64,000 nt of DNA from Enterocloster hominis (ex Liu et al. 2021) (GTDB taxonomy: Bacteria; Bacillota; Clostridia; Lachnospirales; Lachnospiraceae). The notes under the pieces are model-generated. The model searched no databases, had not been told where the DNA came from, and saw nothing but the letters and a program-made list of their open reading frames with translations. The position numbers were made by a program, and so were the translations under genes. Position 1 is the first letter of the stretch; each line of letters begins with the position of its first letter. Where the stretch lies: assembly GCA_014385265.1 (NCBI GenBank), contig JACRTJ010000013.1, positions 1 to 64,000 on the forward strand, written 5' to 3'. Below are positions 8,788 to 15,642 of the stretch, one piece after another.

Positions 8788-9235
8788 TTTTCTTACAATC
8801 TCCTTCCTTGAAAAGTCTGATAAACAGCTCTGTATTATCATTAAGACTTTCTATATTCTCTAATCCCATTTTTTCGATTACATATATTTCTTTTGAGTGC
8901 AGTTTTTCTATGATATCTTTCGTATATTCCATTCCTGATTCTGTGAGGCATATCAGCTTATTTCTCTTGTCTGAATCATCAGATACCATATTGATGTATC
9001 CTTTTTTCTGAAAATCTTTTAGTATCGTATTTACCGTTTGCTTAGGTATATTCCATTCTTCACTTATCATTTTCTGCGTGCATCTTCCATTACTTTCATA
9101 AAATGAATACAAAGCAAAAACTCCATTTGAAGACAGTCCCTGATCCTTTGACCATTCCTCATACATTGCTGTACATTCTTTCCATAAAGCATAATATCGT
9201 TGCAACTGTATTATCATATTATTATCTTTTCTCAT
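8777..9235 (-). CDS. MarR family transcriptional regulator (152 aa)
   Basis: A winged helix-turn-helix protein: the recognition region IPKQTVNTILKDFQKKGYI (residues ~65-84) and the wing DDSDKRNKLICLTESG are typical of MarR. The start at 9235 follows AAGGAGGAAAAAG. It is the first gene of the two-gene operon with the MATE pump. A perfect 11-bp inverted repeat overlaps its promoter (9251-9304), so it most likely represses its own operon until a pump substrate releases it. That ligand model is inference from the family. Confidence 0.9.
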   Translation of the reverse strand: MRKDNNMIIQLQRYYALWKECTAMYEEWSKDQGLSSNGVFALYSFYESNGRCTQKMISEEWNIPKQTVNTILKDFQKKGYINMVSDDSDKRNKLICLTESGMEYTKDIIEKLHSKEIYVIEKMGLENIESLNDNTELFIRLFKEGDCKKNES

Positions 9236-9250
9236 CTTTTTCCTCCTTAA

Positions 9251-9304
9251 ATTAGTACGAATCCGGACTTTTATATTATAGCCCGAGTTCGTACTAATTG
9301 TCAA
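9251..9304 (-). promoter_or_regulatory. marR-MATE promoter with overlapping inverted-repeat operator
   Basis: On the minus strand TTGACA (9304-9299) and TATAAT (9280-9275) are separated by 18 bp. The perfect 11-bp arms ATTAGTACGAA (9251-9261) and TTCGTACTAAT (9288-9298) flank the -10 box. One arm occupies the spacer and the other the start of the leader, as expected for an autorepressor site. Confidence 0.85.
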
Positions 9305-9390
9305 GATTTATTTATATACTTTTTCTTTATATAAACAATCAATAGTCCCTTACTAAGGACAGGAAGATTATGAAATTTCCCTGTCCTCTT

Positions 9391-10359
9391 TTAATAATAT
9401 CCTCGTTCTTCCATCCAGTCTTTCACATAACATCTGATTCCAATATAAATAATATGCGACAGTAATAGCAATACAATAAGATTTATCGGATTAGCGTTTT
9501 TAATCCATTCTCCAAAGTAAATTACAACAGCTGTACTCGTTATCGCTACCACGATACTGATGATATCCCAACAATATTTCCGGTAGATTTTTCCTACCTG
9601 ATAACCAATCCCGATTATCAGCCACCCGGTTATTACGAATAAAATTGCCATGACAGTACCGGCAATCAGCCAGTACACAATCCCGGAAAGAATACTGTTA
9701 GGTATTCCACTGCTTAACTGTCCGAAAGAGTCTGCACCTGTCACAAACTCCCGAAATAAACTTCCCATTCCTTTTCCTAACGCACCGAAAAAGACGATAC
9801 AGTCGTTAAGGAAAACCGGCGAAAGAATCGCAGTAAACAGTGTTGTTGTTATGCTGTACCATGCCAGTAGAAACAAGATACTTTCATAACCAATCGTCAT
9901 ATTTTTATATTTCTTTTCTAACTGGCTTTTACGGCTATCGCATTTTTCTTTTGCTTTCCGGTAAGCAGTACGGTCACATTTTTCACATTTCTCATAAGGC
10001 ACTTTTTTCTCAACAGCTACCTCTACCGTCTTTTGGTGTGTCTGTGCATAAAGTTTTTCCTGCTCTGCTTTTTCATACTTAAATTTCCATGCCACGGCTT
10101 CTGCGTCGGCTCTTTTCCTGCTGTCTGTCTCGCTGGTCAATCGTTCCTCTGTTTGCCTTAATCTTGTCCGCAATGCTTCGATATTCTCGGCTCTGTTTTC
10201 GCTGTTCAATTTCTCGTTCAAGGTCAGCGATTCGCTTAGCTGCCTGTTTAGTTCCTGGATTGTCTGGTCTTTCTGATCCAGTTCGTCCTGCATCTGTTCG
10301 GTCATCAGCAGAAGTTCTTCCACCTGCCCGACGTTCTCTAAGTTTCTGCATTCGCTCAT
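9391..10359 (-). CDS. DUF6040-like coiled-coil membrane protein (322 aa)
   Basis: The N-terminal ~120 residues are heptad-rich coiled coil, followed by a CEKCDRTAYRKAKEKC cysteine cluster and about four hydrophobic helices (residues ~160-310). It resembles the DUF6040 family encoded behind MobL relaxases. The first ~280 nt overlap the relaxase gene in a different frame, so part of this DNA is coded twice. A cytoplasmic coiled coil tethered to the membrane could link the relaxosome to a helper secretion channel, but that is speculation. Later starts (for example near residue 19) are possible. Confidence 0.65.
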   Translation of the reverse strand: MSECRNLENVGQVEELLLMTEQMQDELDQKDQTIQELNRQLSESLTLNEKLNSENRAENIEALRTRLRQTEERLTSETDSRKRADAEAVAWKFKYEKAEQEKLYAQTHQKTVEVAVEKKVPYEKCEKCDRTAYRKAKEKCDSRKSQLEKKYKNMTIGYESILFLLAWYSITTTLFTAILSPVFLNDCIVFFGALGKGMGSLFREFVTGADSFGQLSSGIPNSILSGIVYWLIAGTVMAILFVITGWLIIGIGYQVGKIYRKYCWDIISIVVAITSTAVVIYFGEWIKNANPINLIVLLLLSHIIYIGIRCYVKDWMEERGYY

Positions 10360-11800
10360 CGATCTCCCTCGCTTTCTCTATCTGCTGTTTAAGGTCAGCA
10401 ATTCGCTGTTCTGTTTCTGCAATAAGCTGTTCTCGTTGTTCAGCTTCTGCGTTAATTCCTGCCATTGCTGATTCTCGTTTTCCAACTGTTCGATTCTGGT
10501 TTTCTGTTGCTCGATCTGTGAGAGCAGTTCTTCTGTATCTGGCAAAAGATTTAGCAGCCTGGATAATTCGCTGTTTAAGCTTTTTAAACTCTGGTTCTGC
10601 TCCTGAAAAGACAGGAGCTGCCTGTCCCGTTCCTGCAATTCCTGTACCATCTCTGCCATAAGATTCTGCTGTTCCTCGATCTGGTTTATCATTGTCTCCA
10701 TCATGGGAATGACTTCCCGGCTTTCTTCTAATGTCACGCAATCGCTCCTTCCATTGTGTTAATGCACTGGATACTTTTCCAAAAGAAATCTGTATTTTAT
10801 CCAGCAGTGCATTTTGTCTTTTTATGATCTGGTTTTCCTCTACTTTCCATGAAGTAGAGGATGTCTGTCCGTTTTGAAATTTCTCGTCAATTTTTCTGGC
10901 ATCTGCGCCCTCATGGATCGTCGGTATCTCTAATTTTCCCTGCCTTGCATAAGAACGGTGGTCAATGTGATTTTCCGTTTTCAAATGTGCATTACAGACG
11001 TTTGCCCATTCGCTCCGCCATAGCTCACAATTTTTCGGATTGTTCCACCCGGTAGCATCGGTTAATACACGTTTCCACTGTTTGCGGTTCCTTGTCCCGA
11101 CTTTCTGGACTCCATTTTCATCAAGTACGGGGATTCGGATTCCATGACGGTCAGGGTTCTTTTTATCCTGCCACCAGTCCGGATGGGATTCATCCACCAC
11201 AATATTTCCATTTTCATCTCTGACAAACTCCCAATCCTTGATTTCTTTGTTACCCCATGAGTGGTCTGAATTGAATGGTCGCATCGTCACCAGTAAATGC
11301 ACATGGGGATTACCATCTCCTTTATCGTGGATACTCCAATCCGCACACATTCCCTTATCTACAAAGGTCTTTTGAATATATTCAGTTGTATAATCAATCT
11401 GTTCCTGTCGGCTCCATTCTTTCGGAAGTGAGAACTCAAATGACCTGCCGAGTTGTGCATCTGAACTTTTTTCTATCCTCAAGACTTCATTCCATAAACG
11501 CTGCTTCTGAAAAGTAAGTTTGAATTTTTCCAGTGCAGCATTTTGGTTATCTGCCCTTTTATATCGGACAGATTTCTGGAACCGTCTGATATTTTCAGCA
11601 GGTACATTCTGCCATTCCTGTGGTGCATTTTCACACATCAGCAGGCTGGTATAAACGACTTCTTTTTTTGAAGTATAGTAGCTGATCCTGCCTGTTTCTT
11701 CATTTTTCATCACATCGCCATTGAGATAAGCAGACGCCGATATGATGGATTTTCCTTTGCTGCGTCCAACAATCTTTACTGTATAATGAAAAATCGCCAT
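10079..11800 (-). CDS. MobA/MobL relaxase of the inner element (573 aa)
   Basis: Starts MAIFHYTVKIVGRSKGKS and carries the MobL signature AYLNGD and the histidine motif GNPHVHLLVTMRPF (~residues 164-177). The C-terminal ~250 residues are charged and coiled coil with a low-complexity DGDNDKPDRGTAES linker. The start follows a purine-rich GGGGGAAACGG site. The oriT is predicted upstream at 12051-12083. It differs clearly from the other two relaxases in sequence, so the three elements are separate lineages. Its 3' third is overlapped in another frame by two coiled-coil open frames. Confidence 0.9.
   Translation of the reverse strand: MAIFHYTVKIVGRSKGKSIISASAYLNGDVMKNEETGRISYYTSKKEVVYTSLLMCENAPQEWQNVPAENIRRFQKSVRYKRADNQNAALEKFKLTFQKQRLWNEVLRIEKSSDAQLGRSFEFSLPKEWSRQEQIDYTTEYIQKTFVDKGMCADWSIHDKGDGNPHVHLLVTMRPFNSDHSWGNKEIKDWEFVRDENGNIVVDESHPDWWQDKKNPDRHGIRIPVLDENGVQKVGTRNRKQWKRVLTDATGWNNPKNCELWRSEWANVCNAHLKTENHIDHRSYARQGKLEIPTIHEGADARKIDEKFQNGQTSSTSWKVEENQIIKRQNALLDKIQISFGKVSSALTQWKERLRDIRRKPGSHSHDGDNDKPDRGTAESYGRDGTGIAGTGQAAPVFSGAEPEFKKLKQRIIQAAKSFARYRRTALTDRATENQNRTVGKRESAMAGINAEAEQREQLIAETEQRIADLKQQIEKAREIDERMQKLRERRAGGRTSADDRTDAGRTGSERPDNPGTKQAAKRIADLEREIEQRKQSREYRSIADKIKANRGTIDQRDRQQEKSRRRSRGMEI
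10378..10737 (-). CDS. Coiled-coil frame nested inside the relaxase gene (119 aa)
   Basis: This open frame lies wholly within the MobL gene in another reading frame. It begins MTLEESREVIPMMETMINQ and is a regular heptad coiled coil, not the random composition of a shadow frame. It is in the same frame as the DUF6040 gene, ended only by one TAG (10378-10380), with the DUF6040 ATG five codons on. It may be the true N-terminal part of that protein, a separate reinitiating gene, or an interrupted long gene. Translation is unproven. Confidence 0.4.
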   Translation of the reverse strand: MTLEESREVIPMMETMINQIEEQQNLMAEMVQELQERDRQLLSFQEQNQSLKSLNSELSRLLNLLPDTEELLSQIEQQKTRIEQLENENQQWQELTQKLNNENSLLQKQNSELLTLNSR

Positions 11801-12050
11801 GATCCGTTTCCCCCTTTCTGCCGTATCCGGCTTTGATTTCCGGCAGGTAACGTTTTCCCAAAAAGAAAATGGTATCTGCCGGAACGCCCTCTGCGTAAGA
11901 GTGCCCTGTGCATAACAGCCTGCATGGAATGCGCCCCTCTGGCGAAGAGTGCCTCCTGCGGCATGAGCAGGTCTGCATGAAATGCCCGCCGACGGAACGA
12001 GCCCGGCAAGCGTAAGCGCAGACCGGTTGCCACCTGTGGCAAACTTATAC

Positions 12051-12083
12051 GGACGACCTCTGGTTGTCCATAAGTGCGCCCTT
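12051..12083 (+). other. oriT: Predicted oriT of the inner element (RSF1010/MOBQ type)
   Basis: The inverted repeat GGACGACC-TCT-GGTTGTCC (one G-U pair, 12051-12069) is followed by AT and AAGTGCGCCCT (12072-12082). The geometry matches the other two predicted oriT sites: upstream of the relaxase, nick strand opposite to relaxase transcription. The rest of the 11801-12128 gap holds further short inverted repeats and no gene. Confidence 0.8.
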
Positions 12084-12128
12084 CATGAAAAAGCAATGAA
12101 GGGAATGGAAAATCCACTCCCTCCGGCA

Positions 12129-12443
12129 TTACACTTCCTCCGTATTCGCAACTGGCTCTTTCTGCATTGCCTTTGAGAAGAATTTCCCATTTGCTTCCTG
12201 CCTTTTTAAGAAGCCGATCAGCTTTGGGATATCATCTTCCTCAATCGCAGAACCCAGCACCGATTCCACCGCACCACCAATCTGGCAGAGCCTGTGTGTC
12301 CGCTTTTTGGTTTCCACATCTTTCTGACGTTTCTTCAGTTCCCGTTTCTGTACTGCATACTGTTTTGCTTTCTCAAGGCTTTCCTGTTCTTTCTTTTCCA
12401 ACTGGAGCATACGCTCCTCATAACTCTTTGTTGATCTTGCCAT
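12129..12443 (-). CDS. DUF3847 mobilization accessory protein (104 aa)
   Basis: Contains the family signature KKRTHRLCQIGGAVESV after a basic coiled coil. The start MARSTKSYEERM at 12443 is chosen from spacing to an AAAGGA site; a start nine nucleotides earlier is possible. It precedes the oriT and relaxase of the inner element, as in the other two mobilization modules. Its role in relaxosome assembly is inferred. Confidence 0.8.
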   Translation of the reverse strand: MARSTKSYEERMLQLEKKEQESLEKAKQYAVQKRELKKRQKDVETKKRTHRLCQIGGAVESVLGSAIEEDDIPKLIGFLKRQEANGKFFSKAMQKEPVANTEEV

Positions 12444-12487
12444 AAATATCATCGTCCTTTCTTTTTCTTCCAAACATAAGTTTCCTG

Positions 12488-12590
12488 TTGTCTGTCAGAC
12501 GAAGTACATGGTATAATCTGTTTGCGTGTAGGTATATCATGACTCCGGTCTGATAGAACCTTTGGCGGTTTCTTCGGGAACCGCTTTTTT
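12488..12590 (+). ncRNA. Candidate short RNA with promoter and terminator
   Basis: On the plus strand TTGTCT (12488-12493), an 18-bp spacer and TATAAT (12512-12517) resemble a sigma-A promoter. A stem GCGGTT/AACCGC with six T (12565-12590) then ends a putative transcript of about 65 nt with no coding potential. All neighbouring genes (xis, DUF3847, mob) read the other way, so the transcript would be antisense to the xis-DUF3847 mRNA. The -35 box is weak. Confidence 0.4.
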
Positions 12591-12819
12591 AAGTTGAACC
12601 GTTTCTTGTGACTGCTTTCACATTTCCCTTATCCCTCAAGTCTCTGCCCTCGTTGGCTTCCATAAAAAGTTCCAGCATATCCGTTTTGATCAGGACTTTT
12701 CTCCCGACCTTTAATACCGGAAGTTTCTTCCATTCCACCAGTTTTCTCAGGGTGTTCCTGCCGATTCCCGTATAATCAGCAGCTTCTTCAATAGATAAGG
12801 CAATCTTTCTTTGTGTCAT
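12589..12819 (-). CDS. xis: Excisionase-like helix-turn-helix protein (76 aa)
   Basis: A MerR/AlpA-type DNA-binding fold: LSIEEAADYTGIGRNTLRKLV followed by the beta-turn VLKVGRKVLIKTDMLELFM. Excisionases of this type (Tn916 Xis-like, TIGR01764) steer tyrosine integrases toward excision. The start follows AAGGAGG. It is divergent from the Xre regulator, sharing an operator region, and lies in the same module as the integrase at 13710. Confidence 0.85.
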   Translation of the reverse strand: MTQRKIALSIEEAADYTGIGRNTLRKLVEWKKLPVLKVGRKVLIKTDMLELFMEANEGRDLRDKGNVKAVTRNGST

Positions 12820-12837
12820 ATGACCACCTCCTTTTAA

Positions 12838-12962
12838 ATTGCATTATGCAATTTCATTTGTGCTGTCAGTATAGCGTGTTTATATTGCTTTGTCAAGCAT
12901 TATGAAATTTCATTTTTTTCTACCAATTGCATATTGCAATATATTTTGTTGCGTGGTATAGT
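12838..12962. promoter_or_regulatory. Divergent xis/xre promoters with two 15-bp operators
   Basis: The leftward promoter is TTGACA (12896-12891), 17 bp, TATACT (12873-12868). The rightward promoter is TTGCAA (12934-12939), 17 bp, TATAGT (12957-12962). Two almost identical palindromes, ATTGCATTATGCAAT (12838-12852) and ATTGCATATTGCAAT (12926-12940), lie at the start of the xis leader and on the xre -35 box. A lysogeny-like switch by the Xre protein is inferred. Confidence 0.75.
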
Positions 12963-12993
12963 AATGACATACCGAAAAAGGAGGCACATCAGC

Positions 12994-13623
12994 ATGAAAG
13001 ATAAAGAACTACGCAAGCTGATCGGCAGCAGGGCAAAACAGCGCCGTCTCGAATTAAATCTGACACAGCCTTATGTCGCAGAGAAGATGGGAGTTACCGC
13101 TTCCACAATCCTGCGTTATGAGAATGGTTCGATTGACAATACCAAAAAGATGGTACTGGAAGGTCTTTCGGAGACACTTCATGTATCGATTGAATGGCTC
13201 AAAGGGGAAACCGATGAATATGAAACTGATATTACGGATAAGAAAGAATTGCAGATTCGTGATGTGATGGGCGATATTCTCAAACAGTTACCTCTTGATC
13301 TTAATAAAACAGAAGACGCTTTTTCTAAAGACTTACTGCTGTTAATGTTAAAGCAATATGAACTGTTTCTGGATTCGTTTCAGTTCGCCTGTAAAAATTA
13401 CAAAGGCAGTACCAAAGATGCGGACATTGCTAAAGTAATGGGATTTGAATCGAAAGATGAATATAATGAGATTATGTTTCTCAGGGAGATCACGCATACT
13501 GTCAACGCATTTAACGATATGGCAGATGTTGTAAGGCTCTATTCAAAGAAACCGGAAGCGGCAGAACAAAGGCTTGCAAATCTTTTATCCGAAGTTATGT
13601 ATGAGGATTCTGAATCGGTATAG
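12994..13623 (+). CDS. Xre family regulator of the inner element (209 aa)
   Basis: An N-terminal Cro/CI helix-turn-helix (residues ~10-65: AKQRRLELNLTQPYVAEKMGVTASTILRYENG) is followed by a helical C-terminal domain of unknown ligand or dimer function. The start at 12994 has an ideal AAAGGAGG site. It lies between the divergent excisionase and the downstream integrase and probably binds the two 15-bp palindromes to control excision. No peptidase motif is visible in the C-terminus. Confidence 0.85.
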   Translation: MKDKELRKLIGSRAKQRRLELNLTQPYVAEKMGVTASTILRYENGSIDNTKKMVLEGLSETLHVSIEWLKGETDEYETDITDKKELQIRDVMGDILKQLPLDLNKTEDAFSKDLLLLMLKQYELFLDSFQFACKNYKGSTKDADIAKVMGFESKDEYNEIMFLREITHTVNAFNDMADVVRLYSKKPEAAEQRLANLLSEVMYEDSESV

Positions 13624-13709
13624 TAAGACAACCGGAGTTGTGATATACTTACACGCAAGAAGCATTTCAGCAGTTCCGATTGTCTGATATCGAAAGGAGA
13701 CATACGATT

Positions 13710-15005
13710 ATGGCAAAAGGATCTGTTAGAAAAAAAGGAAAGAAATGGTACTATCGCTTCTATGTAGAGGACGCAAGCGGAAAAATGGTTCAGAAAGAAT
13801 ACGCCGGAACCGAAAGTAAAAGTGAGACGGAAAAGCTTCTCCGCAAAGCACTGGAAGATTATGAAAATAAGAAGTTTGTCGCAAGGGCAGAAAGCCTTAC
13901 GGTAGGAGAACTTCTGGATATGTGGGCGGAAGAAGAACTGAAAGCCGGAACACTCAGCAATGGCACAGTGGAAAATTATCTTGGTGCAATCCGATGTATC
14001 AAAAAACACCCGATTGCAGACCGAAAGTTAAAAACAGTTACCGCTGAACATTTACAGAGTTTTCTCGACCTGCTTACATTCGGTGGCGAGTTTCCGGATG
14101 GAAAAGTGCGAAAAGGATATAGCAAAGATTATATCCATTCTTTTTCCGCAGTGTTACAGCAGTCTTTCCGTTTTGCAGTATTTCCAAAACAGTTAATCAG
14201 TTTCAATCCAATGCAATATATCAAGCTGAAACGACAGGCAGAGGAAGTTGACCTCTTTTCTGATGATGAGGTAGAAGAAGGTACACAGCCGATTTCACAT
14301 GAGGATTACGAGCGGCTTATCAAGTATCTGGAAAAGAAAAATCCACCTGCAATTCTGCCGATTCAGATCGCATATTATGCAGGACTTCGTATCGGGGAAA
14401 CCTGTGGTCTTACATGGCAGGACATCAACCTTGAAGAACAATGCCTGACCATAAAACGCAGTATCCGTTATGACGGAACGAAGCATAAAAATGTGATTGG
14501 AACAACCAAGCGAAAGAAAGTAAGGATTGTTGATTTTGGAGATACACTGACTGAAATATTGAAAGCAGCAAGACGGGAACAACTGAAAAGCCGGATGCAG
14601 TACGGGGAACTTTACCACCGCAACTACTACAAAGAGGTGCATGTAAAAAACAGGGTGTATTATGAATACTATCACCTTGACGGAACGCAGGAAGTCCCGG
14701 CAGATTATAAAGAAATATCCTTTGTCTGCCTCAGACCGGATGGTAGTCTGGAACTGCCGAGTACACTCGGCATTGTATGCAGGTCAGTGTCAAAGAAGCT
14801 GGAAGGATTTGAAGATTTTCACTTTCACCAGTTACGGCACACCTACACCAGCAACCTGCTCTCGAATGGGGCGGCTCCGAAAGATGTACAGGAACTGTTA
14901 GGACATTCTGACGTAAGTACCACAATGAATATTTACGCTCACTCAACAAGAAAAGCTAAACGGGATTCCGCAAGACTTCTTGATAAAGTAGCGAGCAATG
15001 CTTAA
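13710..15005 (+). CDS. int: Tyrosine site-specific integrase (431 aa)
   Basis: N-terminal arm-binding domain (VRKKGKKWYYRFYVEDASGK, residues 4-23), SAM-like core-binding domain (~65-160) and catalytic domain (~210-420). Catalytic residues are visible as GLRIGE (Arg), HQLRHTYTS (His-x-x-Arg-His), LLGHSD and the nucleophile in NIYAHST. The start at 13710 follows AAAGGAG. It inserts and, with Xis, excises the inner element. The gene ends 57 nt before the right-hand att-like array, the usual place for an integrase. Confidence 0.95.
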   Translation: MAKGSVRKKGKKWYYRFYVEDASGKMVQKEYAGTESKSETEKLLRKALEDYENKKFVARAESLTVGELLDMWAEEELKAGTLSNGTVENYLGAIRCIKKHPIADRKLKTVTAEHLQSFLDLLTFGGEFPDGKVRKGYSKDYIHSFSAVLQQSFRFAVFPKQLISFNPMQYIKLKRQAEEVDLFSDDEVEEGTQPISHEDYERLIKYLEKKNPPAILPIQIAYYAGLRIGETCGLTWQDINLEEQCLTIKRSIRYDGTKHKNVIGTTKRKKVRIVDFGDTLTEILKAARREQLKSRMQYGELYHRNYYKEVHVKNRVYYEYYHLDGTQEVPADYKEISFVCLRPDGSLELPSTLGIVCRSVSKKLEGFEDFHFHQLRHTYTSNLLSNGAAPKDVQELLGHSDVSTTMNIYAHSTRKAKRDSARLLDKVASNA

Positions 15006-15053
15006 ATACAGAGAACTTGCCACTGGCAACTTCTCTTGCATACTTTGGCATAA

Positions 15054-15108
15054 AATTTCCCTTATTTCCCTTGCGGATTCCTCACAAGGGCAAAAATAAG
15101 GGAAAATA
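15054..15108. repeat. Right att-like box array of the inner element
   Basis: CCCTT boxes (15058-15072, including TTATTTCCCTTG at 15062-15073) face AAGGGCAA and AAGGGAAA boxes (15086-15104). The arrangement copies the left array at 6908-6990. The remainder up to tnpV (15109-15297) is AT-rich and shows no gene. Confidence 0.45.
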
Positions 15109-15297
15109 CATATCATTTCACTATCTAAGGGGCTGGAAAGCCTGTAAAATAAGGAAAGTTCAGGAAATCTCTCCACAAATTCCGATTTATTGCTCAATTT
15201 TATATTCAAATTATACCATAAAACTTGTGAACAATTCTACCGCAACTTTGGAATATATGAGAAAAGCCCGAACAGTTTTCTGCCCGGACTTTCTCGC

Positions 15298-15642
15298 TCA
15301 ATCATAAATCAATTCCGCTTTCACAATCTCCTCTGCCTGTGCCTTGCAAGCGTTCATCTGCCGCACCCATTCCATTTGGTTTTTGGCTTTTAGTTGCTCG
15401 GTCACGCCGTTTTGCTCTGCCAGTGACCGCACGATCAGCTCCATGCGGTTTCGTGCCGCTTCGTCAATCTCGGCGCAATGCTCAAAGAGCTTGTCGGATA
15501 GCACCAGCTCATTGAACAGTATCGGGCGGTGCATTTCCAGATACGCCTTGCGAAGTCTGCCATAGTGACCGATGGGCTTGGTCTTGCGGATAACGATGTT
15601 CGGGATAAGATAATCGCCGTTCCGTGTGTAAGTGATATTCAT
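15298..15642 (-). CDS. tnpV: Transposon-encoded protein TnpV (114 aa)
   Basis: Starts MNITYTRNGDYLIPNI, has YGRLRKAYLEMHRPILFNELVLSDKL, and matches the TnpV family of Tn4451-like mobilizable transposons, whose members are 110-125 aa. It overlaps the end of the serine recombinase gene by 4 nt and is co-translated with it. TnpV is regarded as an accessory of the recombinase, possibly an excision factor, but its function is not settled. Confidence 0.85.
   Translation of the reverse strand: MNITYTRNGDYLIPNIVIRKTKPIGHYGRLRKAYLEMHRPILFNELVLSDKLFEHCAEIDEAARNRMELIVRSLAEQNGVTEQLKAKNQMEWVRQMNACKAQAEEIVKAELIYD

Larger units (their letters stand above)
6903..15108. mobile_element. Inner tyrosine-integrase mobilizable element (approximate limits)
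   Basis: A second complete mobilization and integration module lies inside the outer element: integrase, excisionase, Xre regulator, MobL, DUF3847, DUF6040, oriT, plus MarR-MATE and DUF6061 cargo. Both limits carry similar arrays of CCCTT and AAGGG boxes sharing TTATTTCCCTTG (6917-6928 and 15062-15073). Removing the interval leaves the outer element with one coherent gene set. The exact crossover point cannot be fixed from the sequence alone. Confidence 0.6.
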
